Of a stretch of 64,000 nucleotides of DNA, positions 46,267 to 58,489 are shown piece after piece. Source of the stretch: Nymphaea colorata (lineage: Eukaryota > Streptophyta > Magnoliopsida > Nymphaeales > Nymphaeaceae); assembly GCF_008831285.2 (NCBI RefSeq), contig NC_045142.1, forward strand, positions 20,215,354-20,279,353. The letters run 5' to 3'. Every line of letters starts with the position of its first letter. Positions within the stretch are counted from its first letter, which is position 1. Both the position numbers and the translations under genes were made by a program. The notes under the pieces are model-generated. The model made no database searches, was not told the origin of the DNA, and was given only the letters and a program-made list of their open reading frames with translations.

Positions 46267-48690
46267 ATCAGTTAGCATCTAATTGAAGCTCCTTTTGTGT
46301 TGAGGCAGAGGAATGAGCCTCATGGCATAGCATAGCTCATGGTATTTGGAAACACAGTCACCAGTTTGTTTACTTAGGTGCTATGCTCCAACGCTTCATG
46401 GGGTGATTCCTGCCCCGATGCAACCCTAAACTCTCGAGGCAGGAAGAGAATGGCATTTCAAGCTTTCAAGCCTCCCTGCCCATGAAACCTAAATAATTTG
46501 TATTTCTATCATTATAGAAAAAAGAAAAACAATCTTGAGAAGTTGAGAAGACGCATATATAATCTATGTATTATGCATAAACGTTCAGGTCTGGATCTGC
46601 CAAAATAGAAAGCATATAAATATTAAACATCAATCAAGAAGAAGTTTTACGGTGGTCCGGCCATCTAAAGAGAATGACTGGACCGTCGATGGATCGAGGC
46701 CAGTTTCATGGACTGGCCTGCCCTGATTGTGTTTTGAGAAATCAGGACTTGTCAAATACGATGAGCAGCCATTGATTCCACAGTTTTTCCAAAGGAAAAG
46801 GACAGACCTCATCGGTTTGCAGTTTGAATGGGTCGCTGCAAAACAAGGTAACTCGTCGGTGCCGAAGCTAGATATTCACTGATGACAGGCAGGCCCTTCA
46901 GAAAATCAGTGGCCGAGGGATGCCATATGCTAGTGCCTGTGTGGACAATTGCCCAGACAAGCCCACATGTTCCTGCATGATTCTTGATAAATAGGATTTC
47001 CATATTGTGATACTTATCAATCCGCATTAATGATTCTTTAATTCTTCATACTCTCACATTCTGTTTTTCTGATGTAAAAGTTGGTTGGAATCAGCCGATT
47101 TGAATTGTAGGGGCTTGGCATGGGTTGATCCAAAGTGTTATACAATCGGCTAATATTTATTTATTTATTTATTGTTTATTTAGAAGAAACTGTCTTCTCC
47201 ATAAAACCACTAAGGCCTTGCCCTTTCAAGGTTTTTTCTTGCTTCAAGGGTTAGGTAGACGTACTGTACATCATTCAACTCGAATGTTGCGCTTGCCATG
47301 GTTTGCAGTCAAGAGAAATAACACACTAGAATGTGACAGCAGCCACAATATTCAAACCTTGAATTCCTTGGATATAAACTGCCTTGCAGCCCAGTTGCTC
47401 TATGTGCCTTGAGGCAATCAGCCAATCTTTATTCAAGTGATTTCGAATGAAGCATGATTAAGCCAATTCATTGTCAATCGCCCATTTTAAAAGACGCAGA
47501 TGTGCTTACGGGTTTCTTTCAGTTTCCACTTGATTTCACATTTCATTCAGAGAAATTTCTGAACTATTGACAAAGCAGCTCTCAGCCTCGATCATCTAGA
47601 GTCCAGAATCTGCAGTTCGCCATCGCTCATCGATGTTGAAGGCTCAGGCAACCATCCATGGTGCCATTGAGAAATCGATCAATGACATCACTGGAGTTTG
47701 TCAAAGAGGCAATCTGCAGTTTCTCCGATCCATCCCTCCTCTTTGGTCATGTGAACCTGCCCAACCTGGGGGTGTCAAAGGGTTGGATTAGGTCTGACCA
47801 AGCTGGCTCTTACCTAAATGAATGTGGGTGAACCGGATCTGGAATAGCCTTCAGTTTTTTAACTTAAATTTTTTCAATCCAGACCAGACTGATTACCTTA
47901 GGGACTGTATGGCGACAGTAACACATCATTATTAGTCTCCTAAATCTACCCAAAACAAATGAGACACATTCACATAACACTGTAACAAGTTTTCTATGAA
48001 TCTGTCTTATTTGCTAGGACAGATTCATCAGGCAACAACAATGTATTATTGTTGATGTATTAGTGCTGCCAAACAGCCTCTTAAGAACCTACTATTATGT
48101 TAGAAAATGGACCAAGGGTTGAAAGTTTTTGTTGGGTTTTTGGATCTAGATATTAGACCAAATGTAAAACCACATACCAAACCCAGAAGCAAAAAGTAGG
48201 TGGATATATGTATGTATGTATTGTGCTTTTGTGCACTGGATGCTCCAATTGTTTAAACCATTAAAAATTAGTCTTTAAAAGAACTGTTAATTGTTGCTAA
48301 AGACACTAGGAACTGTTGCTATGTACATGTCGTAAACTATTGCTAATGCTCATTTTTTACAACTAGTTTATATATATATATATAGACTCAAGTCATCCAA
48401 ACTTCCATTCAATCACAGCCACCCAATATAATGCATTGAGCGTGTAAATAAATGCATTGCTCAGTACAAGGCACAAAGTGATCTACTGTGAGAGGTTGGA
48501 GGATTTCTCCATCCAAAGCTGGGTGGAGAAATTCAAGGATCATATATATATATATATATAAATAAAAAGAGATGTAATATATGTGTGCTTTCTGAAGCTT
48601 AAACTGGTTCGACATTATAAAAATCAACCTCTAGTTACTAATATGTTGATGTCTCTGCCTCCCTCTCATGCATGGTAGGATAGACCCTAT
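44111..48690. other. Repeat debris, no gene recognised
   Basis: Contains two diverged copies of a short repeat also seen in S blocks (44290-44420 and 46640-46860, compare 62080-62290) and a fragment near 47440-47530 resembling 28500-28590. Pure (CT)n runs lie at 45859-45892 and 46190-46265, the latter about 75 bp. Homopolymer-rich stretches lie at 45660-45740. Short frames show no domains. Confidence 0.5.
46190..46265. repeat. (TC)n microsatellite, about 75 bp pure
   Basis: Uninterrupted TC dinucleotides. Likely length-variable. Confidence 0.97.
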
Positions 48691-48692
48691 AT

Positions 48693-49131
48693 GACTCAAG
48701 TAACGTTGAGCATTAGGCTGGTCCAAGGCTTGACAAAGGGCATGCTTGGGCTGACCCAAAGACTTTATTGGCAGTCCATGCCTGGCCCGTTTAGTTATCG
48801 AGCCGGGCCTGACCATCAACTTCATGTTTACCTTGTATCCGTCCCGACATCTATCCTTATTTGAAACTCTTCACATTTCATTTTCTAGTATTTTGGAGAC
48901 CATTGGGAATATGTCAAAAGTTTGTATGGGAGTCGACTGCTGGCGTCATGCCAAAGAATGTGGAAATAAAAAAGTATAAAGGTATGTATTTGGACCAAGT
49001 CGAGCCCCCGATGCCCGACCCAGGCCAGCTATCACAGTGAGTTTTTTTATCTGGCCAGTAGGTCAAATGGATCCCAATTGTCCATCTGGTGCCTGGCCCA
49101 GTGCCTACCCTTAGAGTCAAGTCATAGTGTT
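48693..49131. mobile_element. hAT-like MITE (423 bp) with 8-bp target duplication
   Basis: GACTCAAG (48693-48700) and GAGTCAAG (49124-49131) flank 48701-49123. Ends are TAACGTTGAGCATTAGGC on the left and, on the minus strand, TAAGGGTAGGCACTGGGC on the right: imperfect inverted repeats. The interior has CGGGCC/GGCCCG-type words near both ends, like the MITE at 26811. There is no coding content. Confidence 0.6.
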
Positions 49132-49970
49132 TTGGAAGCATATATACAGGACTTTTGCTACAAAGTTCCCATTGATCGTGTATGTGAGAGGTTTGCCATC
49201 ATTGAGAACTTGTCAGCTAATTAACATTTTTGGGTGATGCATTTGAAAGAACCCTAGCTTAGAACCAAACTTGGAATCTTTTGCACCCTTTAGATATAAT
49301 AAAAGTCATTCAGTGCATGAGTTTATAGTAATGTAATTAAAATATCATTGGATGCCATACAATGGTGCTAATTAGTCTTCACCTATAAAAATTAAAGACT
49401 ACCTAAGATATTACTAGTACTTTTATATGGGAAAATTCTAGCATATTGAATTCCCAGTGCTGTTAGGTGATTAAAAGGTTAAAAATCTATAGTTGAAAGC
49501 ACCACAAACTGTTGTTGAAATAACTATAAACTATTATAAAAACACACTACCACAAACCATAAACCATTGCTAATACCCCTATAGTGTCTATATTTTAGCA
49601 AATAATTTTCTATTTTGAGCTATATAAAAATATCTAGCATCCGTCAAATTTGAATCCACACACACACACATATTCAAAATTTTCATATGTTAGATCTTGT
49701 CTTATTACTAAAAATAAAAATTGGTCGCTAAAGCATGCAGCTGTATTAGCAACAGTGTATCAGATAGTGCCTATTTATGGCACTTTTAAGAATGGTTTAT
49801 GTTGCTATCAGTGACATATTTTAAATCTTTTAGTCGTCCAACATCTAAAAGATTAAAATGAATATATATGCATATTTGTTTATTTAATATACATTTATAC
49901 TTATATTTATCACTAGGAACCTTATTCTGCTAAGGAGTATGTTAACTTGTCAACCTTCTTCCTTCAATTA
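49132..49970. other. Unassigned AT-rich DNA
   Basis: Part (49245-49440) is a diverged relative of 38650-38830. No gene recognised. Confidence 0.45.
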
Positions 49971-50499
49971 TTCATTGAGGGTCTTCGTCCTTGAAAACGG
50001 TAATATTCAAAGAAATCTTGTTCTTACTAATTTTGCCTGTATTGCTAAAAATGATGCAGAACCACAAAAATGCATGGGAGCCTCTAACTAAGCCTCAACA
50101 CTCTCTTGCTCACTCAGCAAAGAGATAGCCTCGAAAGACAGGTGATCTTTAACCACATTGAGGAAAACCTTCTTCTTACTATTGAGCCTACCAATGAACC
50201 AGAGTCAGTCTCTTAGTTCCTTGACACGAGAACTAAGAGCATGACAGTTTGTGATTAGAGTCACATGACAGTCTTTAGGAATCCTCTCTGTAAGAATAGA
50301 ATCCATAATTCTGATCATGTTTGAGAAAAGAAACCTTTGTACCACCAACTGGTTTTCCTAATTGGGAGGCATTAAACCATAGTAAACCAGCCACTTTATA
50401 AACATTTGCAACTCATGCAGTGACCACTTCCAGCCACCACTCATCTCTACTCTGACAATGCCAAAAAGGACTGAAAATTATGGTTTGCAGCCAGATATT

Positions 50500-51250
50500 T
50501 ATCGCCTGTTTTACATATGGTCCTCATTCTTGTTTATAGAATAAGTGTCAAGCTTCCCTCTTAGCAATCTTAGCTAGCTTAAGCACCTCTTTATGCACCA
50601 CCTGATTTTTGAAACACCATAGCTTCCATATTGTGATGTTGAAGCAGGCAAGCCAACACCATCCAAATTCTTTACATGAGAAGCTTTTCCTCCACCACAA
50701 ATTCCAGACACAGAAAAAATCTGTTCTATAGAATTTACTCCAAACCATGAATAGATATATTGGTAAATGTCATAGCATTAGTATAGGAGAAAAGAAGGTG
50801 AGATTGATCTTCACAAGCCCTCCCACACAACTTAAACACAGAAACAATGGAATACCCCACACGTTGAAGTCTGGCATCAGTAGGCAGACGTTAATAACTA
50901 CAAACAAACACAAACCAGTTAGCTCTAGGTAATGCTTTTGCGTTCCACAATCTACTATGCCATGTAACTGCCATTCCTTTAACCTTTACATGATTCCAAA
51001 CTTGGCTCTTGAACTTTACATGTTTACGATTGTCTTTAGAACAAAGAAAATCTGCACTTTGCATGAGCCTAAGTTGAAGGCAATCTCCAGTGCATTGCAC
51101 ATGTCGTCGCCATAGAACCTTAACCGACTTTCAAAGGAAAGGCTCTGCCTCCCCAAACAGATCCAATTGAATCTGCTTGAGTAAAACATCCTCCGCAGGT
51201 CTATCCAACACTTAACAAGTTCTCCATTCATCATCTTTCAAGTAATAGAT
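50500..51250 (-). pseudogene. LINE C-terminal zf-RVT region
   Basis: The minus-strand frames give HSRLWNAKALPRANWFVFVC, then (in another frame) LCGRACEDQSHLLFSY, matching the zinc-binding zf-RVT module common at the end of plant LINE ORF2. WKLWCFKNQVVHKE follows, the usual tail. It has several frameshifts. Confidence 0.75.
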
Positions 51251-51399
51251 TTAGATCCCACCCAAGAGAAGAAATATTGGGAACCATTTCCACATACCAA
51301 GTACTTTTCCTACTCAAATATTTCTTCATGCATAATGAGTCCCATATGCCCTGGTGAAAAAATAATGTACATCCTAGAAACAAAGGTTAGCTTCATTGA

Positions 51400-53186
51400 C
51401 CTCTTTAAGTTTTTTAATACCTAGCCCACCTTCCTATTTAGGAAAAGACAAGACATTCCAGGCAATTAAATGATGCTTACCCCTGCATCTAACTCTTTCT
51501 ATAAAAAACTGCACATAATCTGTTCCATTTTCTTAATGACACCAAAAGGACACTTGAACACCAACATCCAGTGCTTCTAATACTGATTTGATCAAGCAGA
51601 TCCTACCTGCATAGGAAAGTAGCATGCTTTTTCATAAACTCAGTTTACTTTGCATTTTTAAAATAATAAGAACCAGACCAACGTTCTCAAATTCGTTGGC
51701 TTGGGTGGGAGACCCAAATATCAAGTAGGAAACTATCCTAGGCTGTAGCCGAACTGATTACAAATACTTGCAATCTTGCTTTGGCCCATATTGAAATAGA
51801 AGAATGCTTATTTTTGAAGGTTAATCATCATTCTAGCATGGAGTTCAAACAGAAAAAAAAAATTGTAGATGAAGAAAGCCATTCTTGAAGGCTTTTAAGA
51901 AAATCAAGATGTCATCAGCATAGATTGTAGAAGAAACTCCTATGCTTCTTCCAATATGCGGGACTTCAATCATTCTTCTTTATATTGCAGCTTGAAATTT
52001 ACGTGAAAAGATTTTCATGACAATGAGGAATAAAAATGAAGATAAAGGGTATCCATGTCGCAGACCCCAAGAACATCCAAAGTATTCACCTTGATAGTCA
52101 TTAATCACAAGAGATAGAAAGCATTTGTCACTACTGTCATTACTCTTTGAGTCCAAATAGGATGAAATCATCAATGCAACATGGCAGCTTGTAAGAAAGT
52201 CCAGTTGACCCTATCATATGCTTTTGGTAGGTCTATATTCAACATAAGCTAGTTGATCTACCCTCAGACATTGTGTATACCATCTCAAGCACAAGAAGGA
52301 GACATTGATGGATGTTTCTATCTTTCAAAAAACCACCTTGCATGTTGGAAATGACCCGCTGTAGTACCTTCTTCATTATCGAAACCGTGATTCTGAAAAT
52401 AAATTTTGGTACAGTATTCTCAAGAACTTATGTCTGAAATTGGAAATGGGCACAGCTGAATCAAATTTAAGAATCAAGATTATATGACTACTGCCTAGTT
52501 TCTTAACAAACTTTCCTTTCTAAAAGAAAATCTCTAATGGCGATTGTGATATTAGTCCTAAACGTGTCCCAATTCTTTTGAAAGAACAAATTCGGAAACC
52601 CATTCAGACCTGGTGTGCTATTGGAGTTGGCATCCATAACAGCCTATTGCACTTCCTCATCTGAAATGGGACTTAACAACGTTAAGTTTTCTTTTATAAA
52701 TAGGAAGTGACCAATAGCAAGCTGATCCATAATCATTCTTGTTGAGTTTTCACGGGTAAAAAATCTTTAAATATAAGAAGTACATGCTGAAAGAATTGGA
52801 TCCTCCTCATAAAACTCCCCATCATCCATCTTCATGTGCAAGAGTCCTTTTTTTTGGACCTTTTCTTGAGCATAGCATGCAAAAATTTGCTGTTATTATC
52901 CCATTCTTTTAGCCATGATACCCTAACTTTTTTTTTCTAGTAAATTTCTTCATCTCAGAGAGCATCCGCAAGAAAACATCTAATATGATTTTCAGAAGTG
53001 GACCAGTTATGAGAGCCAATATCTTGCCTCTTATAATTTTCAATAAGATTCATTTGAAGTATGTTAATTCTGGTATCAACTTTCTTGGTTCTATACTTAC
53101 TCCAATTACTTAGGCATGATCGTACTCCATTCCGTTTTGCCAGAAGTTTAAGCGTTGCACATCCTCAAATAGGTTGACACTCTCAA
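51400..53186 (-). pseudogene. LINE reverse transcriptase
   Basis: Ordered minus-strand motifs: SPISDEEVQ...NSTPGLNGFPNLFFQKNW (near 52,680-52,560), LNIDLPKAYDRVNWTFLQA (near 52,250-52,190), GLRHGYPLSSFLFLIVM (near 52,060-52,010) and the catalytic YADD (51911-51922). These are plant L1-type RT motifs. Stops and frameshifts lie between all of them. Confidence 0.9.
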
Positions 53187-53829
53187 TAAGACCACGTTTG
53201 ATGGCACCGATTTTTTAGAGGGGGAACTTTTTCTAGGGGAAAATCTCCATGGAAAAATGTCAGAAGGGTAAAATTCCCTTCTTCTTGTTTCAGACCATGT
53301 TTGATGGTCTGGAACTTTTTTGAAGGGAAAAAAATGTCTAGTTTGATAGGCAGGAAAATTTTTTCAAGAAAAAATTTTTTGACCGTTTTTTGTCATGGTA
53401 AAAAACTGCAACTAACCGTGCACCACCTACACACATCATGCAATTCAGCCTGGAAAAAATATTTAAAGCCATTCAATAAAACCCTGTGTAATGTACAACA
53501 TAAACGCTACATCGTTCAAAGCCACTGGAATCATCTACAAGTTACTTGGTACGTTACCTCCAGCCCCAATGAGTGCCAAGAAGACATTCTCTCTGTCTGT
53601 CAGTCCCATTTTTCCTACCAGAACTTAACACGAGTCCTGCACCCTAGCCAATGCTGTGGGCCTATTTGGCAAGTCTAGTGCCTCCTAATGTATCTCAAAC
53701 AACCACATTTGCATTATTGGGGCTACATCCTGCTGCAACAAGAATTGATCCACTTGAACTACAAGGAAAATGAAACTGAAACTATAAAAGGATGACAAAC
53801 TTGTCACATTTATAACCCATTCTGTACAA

Positions 53830-54050
53830 CAAACATAGGATGCATAGCTTTGAAAGTAGACGGTTGATTCTGTGGGCTGGACATTGTTCGTGCTTCCAAC
53901 CTCAAGTAACCACGTGCATACAGTTCCATCTGATGAAGAAGTAGCCAAACGATGTCCACAATGATCAAATCTTAAAGCTGATATTGATGCTAAAGCATAA
54001 GGGGCAGGAACATTTGCAGCAGGAAGAATGCCATAAGTGCAGAAGGCTAA
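53830..54050 (-). pseudogene. Captured RAV1/DmX-like WD40 exon
   Basis: On the minus strand, from about 54045, it reads TYGILPAANVPAPYALASIS, then ALRFDHCGHRLATSSSDGTVCTW, LLEVGS...NVQPTEST. From memory of the family, this resembles the C-terminal WD40 region of the large plant RAV1/DmX-like protein (RAVE complex, V-ATPase assembly). A splice-acceptor-like TTTTTTAG precedes it. The frame continues as ...FQSYASYV and then loses similarity. It is too short to function alone. Identification is by recalled sequence pattern, without a database search. Confidence 0.7.
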
Positions 54051-54069
54051 AAAACATTTTATAAAAAAG

Positions 54070-54160
54070 AAGCTGGACTAAGTAGTCCATTTGTGCATCA
54101 GTCCATGTAAGATTCTCCCTTGATGTACCATTATCCTCCATGTTGATGATTTGCACAAGC
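54070..54160 (-). pseudogene. Myb/SANT-like fragment (Harbinger ORF1-like)
   Basis: The minus strand from 54141 reads MEDNGTSRENLTWTDAQMDY, then LVQLLF, resembling the beginning of Myb/SANT-like domains found in PIF/Harbinger accessory proteins and L10-interacting MYB-type proteins. It breaks off directly where the captured WD40 exon begins, so the capture appears to have cut into this ORF. Confidence 0.5.
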
Positions 54161-54398
54161 GGATTAATAAAGCAATCTTGTAACTGAAACAGTAAAATTT
54201 TGAATTAAACAAAAGAACAGAAACAAATCTCAAGAGGCCAACATGAATAACAAAACTGTACCAACTTTTCCTTCCCAAATGGTCAGAACAAATATGATGC
54301 ATACTTCAACACTTGAGTTGAATCAATTTGTTCAGTAGCAGATGGACTTAGGCTCAGTTCATGGATTGCCTTTGACTGTGTGATCTTAATAAGGTTTC

Positions 54399-54401
<3 letters not shown>

Positions 54402-54437
<36 letters not shown>
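54402..54437. repeat. (GA)n microsatellite
   Basis: About 36 bases of pure GA, within the DNA transposon. Confidence 0.95.
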
Positions 54438-54442
<5 letters not shown>

Positions 54443-55699
54443 AAAGATGGATAAAAAGCTCACAATGTTGAACAACAAAAAGGAGAGGCCAATGGCAAAC
54501 TGGAACCCACAGAAATCCTTGAATAATTGAGCCCATAACTTTGTAGAATTAGCAGTATCGAAAATGTAAACTAGATTCAAAACCTTATTAAGATGATGCA
54601 GTCAAAGGCAACCCTAAACAGAGGCAGATATGCTCTCTTTTGCCTTTCTTAGTTTCTAAGGCAGCAAGATAATAAAATGCAAGTCTTATCTGCTAATTAA
54701 CAATTTTAGGAATTCAAGCACATGACAATTCACCTCAGAGTTTCATTCATACCCACAAATACAAATTGACACCTACTGACCTAGTTGCATATACTCACTT
54801 ATACACAAAGGTGCATGCTTGCTACATTTGCCTAAGCATGATTGAATTAACACATGAACAAGAAAATAAACATAACTGAATGAGCTATAGAGGCACATAC
54901 AATCACAATCAGTATCAAAATGATGAACACTTCCAATTGGGGCAAAAACAATGTTCCTTGTTTTACAATGCCAAGTACAAAGAACTCACAAGGGAAATAG
55001 CTTGAAGCAAGCTATTTACATAACTCTTTTACAGTTTTACTTTGATTGGTTCAAAAACAGTAGATGTTCCCCAATTAGCACCAATCCCTCTCACAAAAAC
55101 CAATAGCATGGAACCAAAGACTAAGCCCAGAATCAGGTAAGGCAATCCCATTTTAGTCCAAAGCCTGATCTTCAAACAACAAGTTCTGAAATAAAATGTA
55201 AGTAAAATCAAGATTTTGGAAAGGACAGAAAACTCCAGGAATACATAAACGGGATTAAGAACCAGGATGTTGCAGAAGACAGAAACTTTCAAGAAAACAG
55301 AAAATGATTTGGGTATAATAAGATACCCAAAAATACTAAACTTCAACGAAGATCTAGCAAATACTAGCTTTGGAAGAAAATGCCACTAAAACGGAGATCT
55401 TGGAGAAGCATGAAAACTTCAGACGGACATGGTAGCTGTCAAAACTGAAGACATGTATACCTTGCATTTTTGAGCTGGGAAAAAAAAAGAACACTTACAG
55501 CAATATCCACTATGTTATAAAGGACTAAAACAAGATTGGCAGGCGCTGATAAAAGAATATGCATAAGATAGCTTTAATAGCACATAGTAACCAAAAAGAT
55601 AAAAAGAAACGGTTGTTCAGGCCATTGAGATTGAGGACGTAAGAAGGCAAGGATCACCCATGAAGCAGCGGAAGGAAAAAAACATATGGCGATGAATAG

Positions 55700-55985
55700 A
55701 AAAAAAGACAGAACGCAGGAATGGCGTACCTCAACTTCTTCGAAATACCACAACGGCTGGAGGCAGAGCAGCGGCTGTGGTGGAGAGCATGGCGAGCGGA
55801 CGACGACTGGAGGCAGAGCAGCGGCGGTGGTGGAGAGCACGGCGAGCGGACGATGGCTGGAGGCCGGAACGAGAGCGAAGAAACGAGTGATGAGAAGCCC
55901 TAACGGGCAAAAAATTTGTCTCCGCCAAAAAGTCGGACCTTAGGTCCGACTTTTTTCCAGGGGAAAATTCCCCTGGATCCAACCT
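55700..55985 (-). other. GC-rich exon-like region with 50-bp tandem repeat
   Basis: 55757-55806 and 55807-55856 are near-identical 50-bp units (GGCTGGAGGCAGAGCAGCGG...). The minus-strand frame is Arg/Ser-rich (RRALHHRRCSASSRRP). GC content is much higher than in neighbours, resembling a captured first exon, but I cannot identify a source gene. Palindromes at 55931-55953 (AAGTCGGAC...GTCCGACTT) and 55957-55976 (CCAGGGGAAAATTCCCCTGG) lie close to the transposon end. Confidence 0.45.
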
Positions 55986-56094
55986 TTTACCCGGGGAAAA
56001 AAACCTGCGTTTGATTGTATCAGGAAAAGCCGTACAGATTTGGAAAATTTACCCTGATGCACAGTGAAATTCCTGTGCATCAAACGTGGCCTAA

Positions 56095-56930
56095 AGGAAG
56101 TATTTAAATCTTTGTCTTCTCTTGCATGTGGTTTTAAAGATATTTAATTTACATGTAAAAGAGAAGTGCTAAGTGGTCTAAATAACTTCTTGGTTCTACC
56201 AAAAGCTGCCCACAATTTTCAACTTGCTCAATCCAAGAATTGTTAAAAAAAAACATGTATCTAATTTGCTTTGAACCAGCACTGTCGGGGTGCAGAGATT
56301 GGTTCAAGTGAATGCTCTATTTCTGTCCACAATCTCCCTTAGTCCAGCATCTTGATGAATCCATTGAATGCTAAACAAGCTTGTCTAGCAGGGGCAGGCC
56401 CATTTTTCAGACTCTTTACATACTAAATTAAAATCTTCCATTATAATACTAACTTTTGTTTTTTGGCAATAACGATATTAACATAACCAATTGGTCTTTG
56501 CGAATTCTAAAGTCAGGGTGAAGATACACCCCTATTGTATCAAAGTTGAGATTGAAAGCTTTATGAATAAACAAACAATCCATCCAAAATTTATTAAATT
56601 TACAACTAGTCAATCTAAAATCAGCCTTCTCTAACCACACACAATTACGGCCCAATTAATATTCGTATCAATATTAGATTCAAAAGAAAACTCCTCGTAG
56701 CGATTGCAAAAATATTTGAAGCTGTCCGCAATCAACATGATATCGAAACATGAAAATGACCAAGTTGATGAGATGTCACCCAATTGCCAAAATCTCTCTA
56801 GGTTGCTAGATTAGCAAGCCCTCTAACATTCCAACTATAAAACTTCATTTGATGGCAATTGGCAACTCCGCTGTAGGCTCCTTTTCTTGCAGGAGAACAT
56901 TTTCTTTGTTATGGAAATCCTCTGCTCCAT
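56095..56930 (-). pseudogene. LINE endonuclease remnant
   Basis: The minus strand gives scattered LINE endonuclease pieces, including PRSYLDHLALLF (near 56200) equivalent to the conserved S-D-H end of the domain. The rest is broken by stops. Assignment rests mainly on position between ORF1 and RT. Confidence 0.55.
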
Positions 56931-56949
56931 GGATGTCCACATCACGATC

Positions 56950-58290
56950 ATGTTCGTCAACTTCCTTTCTTTCAGGCCAGAACTTTAGATAGCCTTAAAA
57001 AATGTCTTCTTCTTAAAATCGTTAACTTCTTTGGAATGGAGAGTTCTTTTTTGTTCAAACTAATTTTCATAGTAGAGGAAGACCCTTGGCCTTTTTGTTT
57101 TAAGTCCATTAGTACAGTCCTAGTGGAGTTCAAACAGCCAAATCCAGGAGAAAATTCCTCCTCAACTTCTGTGGCTTTCTTCTTGGTCTCATGGCAAGAC
57201 TCAGCAACAGTTTTACCATGGTTAACTTTCAATGAAGACGATTCCATCACCATTTCATATGAGATAACCCCTCTAGACTCATGGCCCATAGATTGTAGGT
57301 CTTCAAGAGGAAGTATATCTTCTTCAAGAGGCACAAATTGATTTCAGTTAATATTAGATAGTTTGCATTGCTTAGAGCCTTGATTCCTCCTTCTATTAGC
57401 AATAATGACCTGAGTCCATCCATTTGAGGGTTTAGTGCTCACTTTTCCATCCTTCATACGAGTGGGTCAATCTCCTGTGGAATGTGACAAAACCCCACAT
57501 AAGGTACAAAAACAAATTTTTGTTTCATCTTCCACCGTTTGTTCAAGAACTTTATCACCATCAAGAATACAAATCAAACCCTTAAGTGAAAAATTAAGAG
57601 GAATAGAGATTAAAAAGCTGAGAATATCCAAACCTCGCATTTGATTTAGTGAAGCCATCAGCGTTTACAAAAAAAACTACCCAGAACCTTAATGACACCA
57701 GTGAAGACCTTGCGGTTCCACATATAAAGAGGCAACTCCGATAGACGAATCCATAGAGGGGTTCTTGTGACAGCATGAAGTTGAAGCAGTATTTCTGACT
57801 TCCACTTGCTAGAGACCAAAAATCTATCGCAAACATGCCATTTTTCTGGTTTTATAACTTCCTCTAAATATTCCTTTGAGGAATCCTTGATCAGAAAGAG
57901 TCATTTTGGAAGGAGTGAAAATTGTTTTCACCTAACCTAGCCTAGCTCATTGCATATACAAATTGTAAAAAACTTCCACCCAATCCAGACGAAATCTTGA
58001 GCTACTGCCTAATAGAATTGCACTAGCAGTCCATCTGAAAGGTCTGACCATTTGCTTGCCCTCTATTTCATGCACTGCAAGATCAGCAGTTCATGCTCTT
58101 TACCACCAACACCTAAAAATAATCGCGCTGATAGGACTGACTGGAATCCTTGATCAATAGATGACTTTTCATGATCCGTCATCTCTAATGATGGGCAAGA
58201 GCCTCCATCACCCACGATCAAGCGATGCTCACCAAGTTTTTCCTAACCTAGGGTTCTCTAACCTAGGGTTCATGTTGTTCCCTTTCTCTG
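56950..58290 (-). pseudogene. LINE ORF1 (DUF4283-like with zinc knuckle)
   Basis: The minus strand includes TPLWIRLSELPLYMWN (near 57,750) typical of plant LINE ORF1 and CTLCGVLSHSTGD (57,500-57,470), a CCHC knuckle whose last cysteine position is now TGA (57467-57469). The C-terminal part continues as an open frame from 57334 to 56972, rich in Glu/Lys. The 5' part (57.9-58.3 kb) has stops in all frames. Confidence 0.75.
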
Positions 58291-58442
58291 CTCCTTCACG
58301 TGATAACCACATCTTCTCCTTGACCAGGAACTGTTACCTGTGGAACAATCCACACGCTACTCAGTTTGACCATATGCTTCTTTTCCCCACCATTTGTATT
58401 TAAATCAACACCCTCAGTCACAACCTACCACATGATCTCCTT

Positions 58443-58450
58443 TATAAATA
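58443..58450 (+). promoter_or_regulatory. TATA box of AP3
   Basis: TATAAATA, in a position equivalent to AP1 and AP2. The start codon that should follow is lost. Confidence 0.55.
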
Positions 58451-58489
58451 GAAGGAGGTTTTCTTTGTATATCTACCATTAACAGTTGC

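Larger units (their letters stand above)
53187..56094 (-). mobile_element. PIF/Harbinger-like DNA transposon, non-autonomous, with captured gene sequence
   Basis: TAA at 53187-53189 and 56092-56094 is the target duplication, splitting the LINE. The element spans 53190-56091 (2902 bp). The left end GACCACGTTTGATGGC and the right end on the minus strand GGCCACGTTTGATGC are inverted repeats. TAA-type 3-bp duplications and such ends fit PIF/Harbinger. The interior has a Myb/SANT-like fragment (as in Harbinger ORF1) and a WD40 exon of a host gene, but no DDE transposase was recognised. Subterminal direct copies of the end occur at 53293 and about 56003. Confidence 0.82.
49971..58290 (-). mobile_element. 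Non-LTR retrotransposon (LINE, L1 type), split by a DNA transposon
   Basis: The minus-strand order runs from the right: ORF1 with zinc knuckle (58.3-56.95 kb), endonuclease remnants (56.9-56.1 kb), then a 2.9-kb insertion (53190-56091), reverse transcriptase (53.19-51.4 kb) and the zf-RVT region (51.25-50.5 kb). All frames are broken. The left (3') limit near 49.97 kb is approximate because no clear poly-A tail was found. The 5' end lies close to the AP3 upstream region. Confidence 0.88.

Noticed and set aside
55731-55982. Arg/Ser-rich frame as a real exon of a known gene
   Set aside because: It overlaps a 50-bp tandem repeat and transposon terminal palindromes. No gene could be recognised, so it is described only as exon-like.
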